Positions 24,869 through 36,100 of a stretch of 64,000 bases of DNA are shown piece by piece. The translations under genes were made by a program, and so were the position numbers. The notes below the pieces were generated by a model, which did not search any database, was not told the origin of the DNA, and worked only from the letters and a program-made list of their open reading frames with translations. This stretch comes from Gymnorhina tibicen (taxonomy: Eukaryota; Chordata; Aves; Passeriformes; Artamidae): contig VXAZ01007594.1 in assembly GCA_013399875.1 (NCBI GenBank), positions 186,001 to 250,000 on the forward strand, read 5' to 3'. Numbering within the stretch: the stretch's first letter is position 1; every line of letters starts with the position of its first letter.

Positions 24869-27380
24869 GACACCCTCTGCAGCTCCATCTAACATGTGGA
24901 TAGGGTGCCCGTGGATATCTGCAAGAGTACCAGCTGTGTGTGTCTAGACAGCTGAGGTGAATGCCTAAGGACAGCTGCATGTTTCTCTGGGCCCCAGAGG
25001 TGCTGTGTCCTCCACTGAGCGCAATGAGATTTCACTCCCTTAACTCACACATTGCTGTCTGTATGTAGACACATTGTCTTATATACACCTGAAACTTAGT
25101 CCTGAAGTTTCCTTCTAAAGCAGTTCATATATGGCTTCTTCTAGCTACTCATACTCTTTCTGTTTGTTGCACATTAATACATATTAGTGAATTCTTCCAG
25201 ACATATTAGAAAAAAACCCCACTCAATATCATCCTATTTGGACAAAATTCACCTGAGTATGTATTTGGAAGAAGTTTGACTCTGAACACATTAAATCCAG
25301 TTCAAGGATTTTTTGTTGCAGTGAGAGAGAATATTTGCATAGTGTTAACAATTTTTAGTAGTGGCTCAAAATTCATTACTTTTGGGAAATTTCTTCTCTG
25401 TTTGCGTGCAAACATAGGTTCCAAGAACTCAGAAAACAGAATTGATTAAAATTTGGGTTTACTCTAAAATACCTGTAATATTTGGCAAGAAACATGGTAG
25501 TTCTCAAATGTCGATTTCTAATTTACTGTTACAATTCCATCTCAATGATATTTATATAAGCTGTTAGAATGTGTGAACTACAGAACTTGACCATGTAGCT
25601 TAAACATATGCTGCCTTTTGTCAACCATTTATTTTCTTATTCCTTGATTCCTTGTTTCTGTTTCTGCCTTTGCTAAGTTTGCTGAATATGTTACCCAGGA
25701 TTTTGTACTGACTATTGCTCGTTGATGGAGAAGTGTAATTATTGAGCTTGAATTCTGCTGAATAGTTTTGTGCACATCTTACTTTCTCTTTAATACCAGA
25801 TAATATGATGTTAAATGCAGTTTATGTCCAATACAGTCCAACATATAATCTGTATTACTAGGAAGTATAATTTAAAACAGTTGTAGTGATTTAAATATAT
25901 TTGTGACGCTCTTAAATTACACTGGAGTACAAACAATTACAAATTATTCGGTATGTTTTTTCCCTTGTAATTAAAAAAAAATCTGAGCTACAGATCTAGA
26001 GATATATTAATTTAGTTTCGGTCATTAGAGTGTTTTTTAATAATTTTTCTAACATACGAGAAGAAAAATCATTAGAAGGGAAAAGCTTTTTTCATTCCCA
26101 TGAGAAGTGTGATACAGGATAGAAACATATTACACCTGTCTATGGAAAAGCAGTGCCTGCTCCCATTTATAGTGTATTGTACTTGCTTAGAGCACTAAAA
26201 GCATTTGTTTAGAAGGGAGGGGATTAGAGTTAGCAGCAAACAATGTGCAAAACCCATTTGTTTATTTACTTATTTATTGTGAACTATTCAGAAAGATCTA
26301 TCCTGTCTCTCGGAGTCTTCATGAATATTTAAAGTCTAACATAAGGATAAATATTCTTAGTAGAAAAAGTCAAGATTGCCCACAGCCACAGCATTCTATC
26401 AGTATCACAGATAGTTGCTTAGATCTTAAACCCCATAGCATAAAAAGTAATGTTGAGTAATCAGATGTCTCAGGCTGCCCTCTGAGAAAACCCCAAAAAA
26501 CTATTTGTCATTATTATTCACAGTTGCTATTGCAACAAAATCAAGGACAATATATGTTTATGGAAAGTATACATTTATGCATAAGGAAGGATATGTCAGG
26601 GATGATGACAAGAGCCCTTGAACCCCAAGGGCTGGGCTTTCAGCCTGAAGAAAGCTCAGAAAAAACTGTGAGGTACCTGTGCTGTATCTGGGCTGGAAGA
26701 TCTGGAAGCACATCTTGCTTCCTGCAGCTGCTCATCACTGTCCTGCCTCTGCTGATCTTAGGACACATGGAGGAGCACATATGATGAATAAATTACATAT
26801 AGCCTCAGAGACCTGCCTGCACTGTGGGTGAGAGGAAGAAAACACAATTGTTCAATGCTGGTTCCTGGAAACTGTCAGTGTTGCCACCAGTCCTGGAGTT
26901 GGGGATGTCACCTCTCACAGACACTGCCACTACCACTATCACTGCTACTACCACTGCCACACCACTTTGCACATAAGAATGGCAGTTTTAGTTTTCTGAG
27001 AATATTTCAGATTTCTAGAGGATGTTGTATACCTCTAAGGTGAAACAGGAGAAAGAAAGATGGGAGAACCCTGATAGCCTGCCAGCATAGTACAATGGCA
27101 AGGCTGGGTTCTTCAGTTGCAGAATTCAATGCTTAGGATCAACAGGAACTGAAGTGTCAGTCTGTTATTAATTCACAAATTCTCATCTCAGTTACAGTAG
27201 CTGTAAGTTGGAGCAACTCTAAAAAAATTCACAAAAGATGGTCTGGATTTATGTGAGTGCATCTGGGGACGGTGTTTCGCTCTGGTTTTGCATACAAACA
27301 AATTATTTGCCTCAGCTTTCCAGAAAAAAGGCTTCACTTAATGGCAATGCAACACAGTTGTTTGTGGATTTTGCTGAGGT

Positions 27381-27408
27381 GTTTTGTTTATTTGTTTTGT
27401 TTTGTTTC
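27381..27408. repeat. (GTTTT)n-like simple repeat
   Basis: Tandem GTTTT units with one GTTTATTT interruption. Confidence 0.8.
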
Positions 27409-28453
27409 CATTGCACAGTGTCCTTTAAGTATTCAGAAAACAATCTGTGGCTATTTATAATCTTGCAAACTGGATCAACTGTTCTCTTTCTCAGCACTTC
27501 ACTTAATGTTAGAATGATGGAGAAGGCAGTGTTGTTAATTTTAATAAAATTAACTTTGTAGCATTATTTCAGTGCTTTACAATAAATTTCTATGATGCCC
27601 CAGGGGCAGCTCTGTTTGTACTCAAGTGTCTTGATCACAGTTTTGTTAGCGTAGAATCACTTGGTTTTATTCTCTTTCTTTTTTTTTTTTTAATAGCCTG
27701 AACTCAAGGTGTTTTGTAGCTGCCCTATGATACAAATAGATGCACTCTTGGGGCACTGATTAAAATTTGTACGTTTTAGAAATATGGTCCTAGAATCATG
27801 TTGCCACAGGAGTAGCTCTGAACTATCAGTGTCTGTGCTATTTTCACATCAAAGTGCAAACAGGAAATATTCTGAAGCACAGATAACTTATAGTCTTCTT
27901 AAAATACTGTTTATGCATACTAATTAGTTGTAACCAGGGGAAGTGGTATTAACAGTATACTTTTCATTTTAAACCAGGCTCTCTTGTGCTCCACTTGATT
28001 AATTGTCACAGACTGTAATTTTATCATAGTTAAAACTGATTCAAGCTCATTTCCCTGTAGTAATATATATGTTTTTTTTGGTTTGGAGAAATTAATATTC
28101 CTCAAAATCTAATTAATGATCTCCAAAGAATCATTTGCATGGAGGATGTTAGAGTTTTACAGCAATTATGCATTGTATGTAACTCATTAAAAGGTCCATT
28201 CTCATTACTGAATTTAGTGATGAGGTGACAGGCGTAACCACTCCAACTGGCCAGGCAAAATGCAAAGTGAGACTGGGAAATCCTTCATTCTAACGCCATC
28301 AGTGTAGCCAAGTTATTTCTCCAGCATGAAATTTTTAGAAAGAAAATGTCTCTGAAATTAACAGTAAGGTCTTTTGAAGGTTACCTGTTGTCTGACAAAA
28401 ATTATAGCATATTCCCTCCATTCAAAGAAGGATGCATCTGATGGTGTTCTGAG

Positions 28454-28477
28454 GGATCCAGCTCATGGGCTGGATCC
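28454..28477. repeat. Inverted repeat, 9-bp perfect arms
   Basis: GGATCCAGC (28454-28462) and GCTGGATCC (28469-28477) are exact reverse complements around the 6-base loop TCATGG. It is a compact, GC-rich stem for this AT-rich region. Confidence 0.93.
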
Positions 28478-31400
28478 TGCTACACTTCGTTCTCACTGAG
28501 TCACCAGCGAGAATGATGATATCACAATCAGTCTTCCCTTGATTTGAATCATCCTGAACCACAAGGTACAATGCAGTGTGCGAAAGGGTGGGCAACATTC
28601 ACTAGTGGGATGTTGAGCAGTGAGATCTCAAGCACCAGTTTTTCTCCAACCCTGTGTCAATCACTCTTCTCATAATGGGAGAACTTAGAAGCACCTTTCT
28701 TTTACCTTTTTTTAAAGTGATATTTTGCATAAAAGTTTGGCTCAGAATTGATCTTTAGTTCTGTTACACTGGAAGTGGCTGTGCATAACAAACTTTAATA
28801 TGTTTAATTTGTCTGAGGCATCATTAAAGCCCACCAGGCTAGCTGTGCACAAGACAGCATAATTCATGGCAGACAGGAGATCCATTCATTATTCCTGCCA
28901 TAATTACAGCAAGAGCATTATTGATAAATCAAACAGAAGTAATAATTCTTTTTAAAAAATGCAGTTTCTGTGGCTTTCTAATGAAACAGGAAGATACTGT
29001 ATGTAAAATCAATCTTCCCAATCACACATTTATTGGGACTTCTGAGATGCAGAACAAAAACATTCTCACCTTTTCCCTGTATTTCATGTATATATTTCAT
29101 CTCAGCAATATTAATATATAAAGAGTCACACACTACAGCTCAAAATACGCAAACTATGCATTTTGTCTCTTTCATTCCCACATGCACATTCCCCAATAAA
29201 TCACTGATAATAATATCTGAGGTCCTAATACAGCAAAAAACTTAAGAACATACTTAACCTTAAACACACGAGTAGTCTCATTATAACCAGCGAGACTCCT
29301 CATGCTTTAAATTTAAGCTCATATTTAAGTGCTTTGTTGAATCATAGCCAAAATGAAATAGTACAAACCAAGGTGTTTTCTGCATTGAATTACAAGTACA
29401 AACACAGCGCATTAACACTGTGGCTTACCTTGATGAAAAAAACACTCCTGGAAGTGTGAATTACAAGAACACTATTAATTCAACCTCATGGGGCTTCAGT
29501 ATAGCAACGCATACTCTATAGATGGGATTTTCAAGGCTGAATGTATTTAGAAGTGCTAAGCACAGGCAAATAGAAGAATAGTTGTCCTGGCAATCACTCA
29601 TGATTACTGCATTCACTACGACTGCTAACGTATCCAGTTATACCTGCCCATTGTTAGCAACTATTTTCTGTGTTTTAAAACCCAAAGAGTGTGATTCCAC
29701 CAGGCAAATAATATCACAGCACTATTTGTACAATGAATCTCTGGCAGCGTTTTGGTTTATCATTACAACAGAAATACTAAATAAGAGCAGTATTTTATCT
29801 CATACTGAAATGAGATTATCTGAGCTAATCAGGTCTTTGATTTTTTTGTTTAATACACCTTTACATTCAGATTTCCAGAGAGGTGTGCAAATTTGCTCCA
29901 AATGCTAACAAATAAATACAAACAAATTTTTTTAAATCCTCAAATGAAATAAGCAATTTTTGCTTTTTATATTTAAAAAGATGCCTCCAATGTACAATCT
30001 ATTTCTGAATACAAGTTAGCCCAGTGGCAATCTCACTGGAGTTTTAATATTTTACAAGTGTGATCTCAGGCTAATTTGTATCTGCATATAAAATGAAGGC
30101 AATTAAAGAAGGAAAGAGGAAGGAGAATCTGATGTATTCTCTCTCCTATTATTCTTGATTAATTTGGATATCTTTAAAGGACTAATTATTTTTCCTGCTT
30201 GGATATTTGAGGTAGCATTTCATCCTTCTGGGTATACTCAGTTGTACTTTAATTCTATTTTAACCTGACTAGTAATTTCAGAGTTTGTATACTTCTTACC
30301 TGTCATCATGCAAAATGTTTTCTCTCAGGATGGCGAGCTTTGAGCTATGTTATGGTTATTTTTGAAAAAAATCAGCTGGTATTGAAATAGAAATATCAGT
30401 ACTAAACTAAATAGTTGCCAGTAGTCAAAAGCCTATAGTATGCAAATGCTACTGCTAAAATTTTTATCTCATTTATCATTATGTAGAAAATGAACTGAGG
30501 TGCTACCAGTGTCTGAGTTAATGCAAACTTCATGAACTCCTCATGAAACTGCTCTAGTGCTGATGGTCTCCCAAAGCTCAGGAGCTTTGGGGTTTTTTTT
30601 TGTTTTCTTTTTTCCCCAGACCAGAAATGAATGAACTACTCTGTTCCCAAACACATGCCATTGTAGGATGTGGCTTTTGTATCTGGAATTTTTACTTGGA
30701 GTTGCTATTTCATTTTCTAAGGTCAGAAAATGCCTGAAATTATACATATACACACACACCCCTACCCCCATCTCTAAGCTTCTGCTTAGTTGGTGTGAAG
30801 CCAACACAAGTTCATGTGGACCTAAGGGAACAAAAAAATCAAGACTGTAAATAATACATCTCTCATAATACAGCTATGGAGAAAGTACAGAAATCTGGGC
30901 TTCAAAAGATAAATTTTTTGAAGACCAAGCATGAAAGCTGCTGAAACAGCAACCCTCATATGAATACACCTTTTTCCTCTTCACTGGGAGATATTATAAC
31001 TACTCACCCCCTTCTTCCATACATATAATACTAAATTAAAAGTAGGGTGCATGGACAGCTTGATGCTGATGATCTACAAAAGACAACCAGACAAAAGTCT
31101 GGATTCAGAGCTAGCTTTGCAATAGTTTAAGATGATACTCAAGATTTTTAAGCAAAACCCTCTTCATCTGTGTTCCCAGAACATGTCTGAAAAAAGCTAT
31201 AAAGGAACAATTGCATTCCAGTTACTATCTCTGTGAGCAATAAGGAACATCTGTTTTAGAGAACAGTAAGATAATCTGCTTGCTGGCAAACATTTTTTTT
31301 TTAAGTTTCCAATAAGAAGAAGTCTTTGTACGGCTGAAATATAAGGGTTTACATCTCTCTTGCTTATTTTTAAGTAGTTTCTGTCTTATGGATTTTCTTT

Positions 31401-31998
31401 GCCTGTTCTTACATATTTCTGAATTCATGGCTTCAAGTGTATTTTGTAGCAATACATTTCATAGGATATTTTTTCTTTTTCTTCATAATTTTTTCTCTTA
31501 TTGTTTACCACATTTTGTAATCATGAAAAATATCCCTATCCAACGTCTGTCCAGAATTTCTGCATATTTTCCTTATTTTCCTGGGTTTTTTCCTTCTCAG
31601 TGAGGGAATGACCAGTATGTCCTGGTCCTCCTGTTCCACCTTCAGATGAGAATTTTACCAAGACCATAATAATTTTTGGTGGGATCACTAAGGCCTCTGC
31701 CGTGTTTCCAGCAGCATTAGTATACATGACTGGATTTAAGCAGCCCTTATATAGGCTCAGAAATTGATCTAGAGCCTATTTAAAGTCACTGGAGACATTC
31801 CAGTCGACAGCAGTTTGTATGAGACCCTCATAAGATAAGGAATATAAGACCAGGTTGAGGAGTATTTACTAAAAATAATAAAAAAAAATTACTTGAGAGA
31901 GTTTTTTGTTTAGTGTAGCATTTGTTGTCCAGTCATGTTTTCTGAAATTTGATTAAGCATTTATTAATTCTTGCCAAGTAACACCTGCTATTAATTTC

Positions 31999-32616
31999 TG
32001 TGGAGGCTGGTGGGCCTGTAGACTGAGGGACTATGAGGGTCCCCGGGAGGAAAGAGCCCTAGGAGGCACTCCAGGATATGGTGACAGAAAAAGCCTCTCC
32101 CAGGTGCTTTGTTTCTTCATGTTAATGTACCCCAGTTCTGCTTCCCTGGTTGGCCCATTGGCCTCCCCGCCCCTTTCTACCTTTTCTAGAAGGTTCTTCT
32201 ATTTCCCTGTTCCCCCCATTAGCCCTTGCTCCTTCGCCACTCCCTCAGAGTCTCCCCATTGGCTCCCACACCCTGGTCCCACCTGGGTACGGACCCCATG
32301 CCCTCCGATTATTGGTCCCTGATGCGCTCTCTCCGCCCCTGCTGATCCCTTATATAAACCTGGGCCCTTACAATTTCATTCTTTCTTTGTCCTCTCCTTT
32401 GTCTCCCTGCCTGGATCTCCTTCATGTGCGTGGCTGGAATAACCTTCTCCCGTGGGCTCTGCACGAGGACCATTCCCGACTCTTTGCCGTAGACTTACTG
32501 AAGAAGCTGTCCGGTTTGTGCGTGAGCGCGTGTGTGTAGCAGCCTGCCGAGTGCCTCCCAGCTGGAGACGCTTTCGGGAGGTTACGGCTTACCACCACCA
32601 GAACCCCACCATAACA
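31999..32616 (+). mobile_element. Solo LTR of an endogenous retrovirus, 618 bp
   Basis: The element starts TGTGGAGG and ends ATAACA, the TG...CA ends of a retroviral LTR. It is flanked by the same bases, ATTTC, at 31994-31998 and 32617-32621; a sixth A can be shared, so the duplication is 5 or 6 bp. U3 holds inverted CCAAT boxes (ATTGG at 32157, 32258 and 32311), a CCCCGCCCC GC box (about 32165) and a TATATAAA box (32351-32358). AATAAC at 32438 sits where a polyadenylation signal would be expected. No gag/pol/env or second LTR adjoins it, so it is a solo LTR left by recombination. About 20 CpG sites survive, far more than in the surrounding DNA, which points to a recent insertion. Class (ERVK with 6 bp or ERVL with 5 bp) is unresolved. 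Confidence 0.85.
32157..32358 (+). promoter_or_regulatory. LTR promoter: three inverted CCAAT boxes, GC box, TATA box
   Basis: Inverted CCAAT boxes (ATTGG) at 32157-32161, 32258-32262 and 32311-32315 and a Sp1-like GC box precede TATATAAA at 32351-32358. Transcription would be expected to start some 25-30 bases after the TATA box and run rightward. The motifs are seen; activity is inferred. Confidence 0.7.
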
Positions 32617-32923
32617 ATTTCCATTTTTCAGTTTTAAAAATATTCAGTGTTCATTTTATCTATTGTTCAGTCATACTTTGTTGTTTGATGTATATCACAC
32701 TTTCTTATGTAATGAACACCTAAAAATTAGTAATTGGAATGTAAATGATGAACAAAGGACAAGGAACTCCAGTACAAATAAGAGACTCTTGAGATGTGCA
32801 AATAGGTTTTTGGCTATGAGTGGTAACACCAGCGTTTCTGACTGACTAATATTATAATGTCACAGAGACAAGAAAGTTGAAGAAGACTGAATCATGAGGG
32901 AAAAATATTTTTTAATATTTTAC

Positions 32924-32952
32924 TCTGGGATCTATATATATATACATATGTA
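32924..32952. repeat. TA-rich simple repeat
   Basis: A CTATATATATATACATATGT-type run lies just before the antisense CR1 end. Confidence 0.7.
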
Positions 32953-32976
32953 TTTCTTTGTATTATTTCTAGTGTA

Positions 32977-33169
32977 GAATCATAGAATGGGTTGTGTTCA
33001 AAGAGACCTTAAAGCTCATCTAGTTCCAACCACTCTGCCATGGGTAGGGGCACCTTCCAGTAGCCCAGATTGCTCAGCACACCATCCAACCTGGCCTTGA
33101 ACACTTCTGTACCCACAACTTCCCTGGGCAACCTGTTCCAGTGCCTCACCACTCTCACAGTAAAGAAAC
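32977..33169 (-). mobile_element. CR1 LINE 3' end, antisense
   Basis: The + strand begins AGAATCATAGAATGGGTTG, the reverse complement of the CR1 terminal repeats. It continues through TTCCAACCACTCTGCCATGG, CACCTTCCAGTAGCCCAGAT, CCATCCAACCTGGCCTTGAA and CCTGTTCCAGTGCCTCACCA, the well-known order of the CR1 3' UTR and ORF2 end read backwards. It is about 190 bases long and 5' truncated. Confidence 0.94.
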
Positions 33170-36100
33170 GTTACACACACGTATGTATGTGTCTCTGAAT
33201 GTAGGGGAGAGATTTAAAAAGATAAGAATTGTATTAGGAATTTTAAGAGTATAATTATTTATTAGTAACATATCTGACTAAGTACAGGTTTATGTACAGA
33301 TTTATCTGAAATCAAGGGAACTCTTTAAATCCATTCTAGGGCAGTGTGTCAGCTTTTATACTGGAAACTCTCTGTTGTGATGTGGTGTTTCCTCTCTTGA
33401 ATGGTCTGCTTCATTTGTCTAGTTTCCTCTAGGACTCTGGATTATATGAAATAGGCTATCAGGGTGTTTCCAGTGGAAAAGCACTTCACTCTGTTAACTT
33501 GCCCAGACTGGAAGACCGTATTGAAGCTTACAAATATGTTTAGACCTGAATCAAAATGACCACACTGATGTACAAAAGAATATAAGTTTGAAAATGGCAC
33601 AGACAGTGTCCCAAGTCCAAATAACATTATATATTCCCAGAAATGTTAAGCTGAGCTCTTATAAAAATATGAAAGTTAGATTTTAGATCAAGCAGAAGGA
33701 AGGCTGGAAAACAAATCTTCTACTGTCCTCGAATGAGTATAAATATAGAAATCCAAAGAAATAATTTATGTAACATTCTGAGTCTAGAATATGAATCTGT
33801 CATTTTGTAGACAGGGCTGAAGAACATGGTATTTCAATTAGATGTCAAAATAGCAGGTAAGTTTTTAAACCTGTATCAGCAGGAACGTGAAGGATTGAAG
33901 ACTTGAAATTAATTATTTGAATAATACTAGTCTCTTTTCCCTAAGGAGTAAAGTTTTTTTGCATATCACTTACGAAACAATACAGTACATCTAATTCCAT
34001 TTAGACATTAACATTAATTGCTAATGGTATCCTTTTACAGATTCTAAATGGTGGATTTATTGAATCATACTAAACTTTCTCCTTCAGGGGGATGGAAGAA
34101 TAAGCTTGTGTATCCTTAGGAGCAAACTACAAATCAGCAGTTTAGTGCTGCCTAAGATTGTCTGTTGTGATGGTTTTTTTTGTTTCGTTGTGTTTTTAAT
34201 TTTTTTTTTAATTACTAACATATATCAAGTTTATGTTAATTATATGAAAACATAACAGAGATACTCAGTAGCATTTAAGGAACTTAAAGTAATTAACCTA
34301 GTTCTAAGCTGCAAAATGTTGGAAGACTCAGCACATTAAAGTAGGTGCAAAAATATAATGAAACACTTGGTTTTACTGGTATTCAGCTTTTCTATGAAAC
34401 TAAGTTGAACTTGTTTTCCTGAATATGTTAATGAACTTTCTTCAAATATCATCTTCTTTTTTCTCTGTCTTGCTCACGTCTTTAGATTTCTTTCCCATCC
34501 TTGTGCAATCATCTAAAAAGTCACCTTTACTTAATTGGAAATGTCACTTGAATTTGTTTATGTTTCATTAGATGTACAATACGAAGCATTTATTTTTCAA
34601 TCTGTATGATGACTTTGTAAATTTTTATTTAGAACAAAACAATGAAGAGCAAATATATATTCTGCAAGAAGGAAAACAACCAGGTGGCCAGTTATCCTGA
34701 AACAATCAGTGGAAAATGATTTAGCATATCACTCACCAACACAATCCAGGAACACTGACTGAGTATTAGTGATGGTTGAGATAATTTCTTATTTTGAAAT
34801 ATCTTTACTGTTATATAATGTTCTACAACATATTAACTTACAGAAACATTTAAATGAATGAAATTAATTTATATTTTAATCAAATGCACTCTGGTTATAG
34901 AAAGAAGTGAGCTTCTTTATTTCAGAAGATATTTCAAATTTATAACCAGGAATTACAGTGTGTATGGACTCAATAGATCTAATGAAGAGCTACACAGTTC
35001 CACAGTTTGACAATGCTGAGATATTCTCATGTTGAGTTATGGAAGAAAAGGCAAATGAATCCACAAAATTATTCTAGGTGTTGCAGAAATACATGAATCA
35101 AATTGTATTTTTCTGAAAATGTATGTGTGCAGTGATTTTTAATGAAAGCATTCTAAAAGAAGATGCATAACTGCCATCTTAGAAGTCTAGTTAAAAAAAA
35201 ACCAAAACATTGAAAATTAAAATGCAAGCGTTTTCTTTTGCCTTTTAAGAAGAGATAGGGAAGAAAAAAAGATTAACACAAACTACCGACCTACCAGTGA
35301 GTACTTTCAATAGAAGTGTGTCTAGCTTCTGCATTGCAAAACTGCTTGAATAAGAATGTAAAAGGCATGAAAAATCACTTTTTCCTATAATGTAAAAGCA
35401 TTATTTTTTTCCTTAATTTGTTCCTTTGAAAAATCTGTGGTCTTGCTCAAAAAGATATTTTTGTTCAGTTGTAATGAGTAGGCGTGTCTCTGGATGGTCC
35501 TATATTGACAGCTGTGAAGCACTTTTATCTACAGAACCACACACCTGGGCAGCGACATCGCTTGTAACACCAAGGTGCCGTGCTTATACCTTCATCTCAA
35601 ATAATGGCAGGTTTGTTCTTTCTCCTTGACTCATCATTTCCCTCGCTCCCTGTCAGGAGAGAGATGCAGCACACACCAATTAGTATCAGATGTGGCAGCG
35701 GTGTTTCTGAGCCAGTGGTGCTCGGCCTTTGGGAAGTGAGCCGCGTGCTCCATACTCCTTACTGGAGACACGGTAGCACCCATCTGATAGCAACATGAGT
35801 TTCTCACTCTTTGACCTGGGTGAAGTCTGAGCCAGAAATGCAGTATTCAAAGTACTTGTATTCCACTACATGTCCATCAAATCTTTGGATCCTTTTGGAA
35901 GGAGACTGTAAGAAGCATTAAGGAAAAGGATCAGGTGACACGTTTTTTGTTATCTTCATGTAACAGCACGAGTATGAATTTTAACAAAAAAATGAAACAG
36001 ATTCAAAAAATTTCTTTTTGACAGGTAACATTCCTGTCAACAGAAATACAGACTTTATTGCAAAGGTATGCAGCACCTCCTTCCTGAGTTGAAAAACATT

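Larger units (their letters stand above)
24869..31992. other. AT-rich non-coding DNA
   Basis: No gene, CR1, LTR or SINE recognised. It includes a GTTTT-type simple repeat (27381-27408), a hairpin (28454-28477) and TAAT/ATTA-dense unique sequence at 28780-28935. A CpG-poor GC-rich patch at 26840-26960 encodes only low-complexity frames. Confidence 0.5.

Noticed and set aside
32104..32637. Overlapping + strand frames, up to 129 codons, proline/leucine rich
   Set aside because: They lie within the solo LTR (U3-R-U5), which is regulatory, not coding; the frames reflect its C-rich composition.
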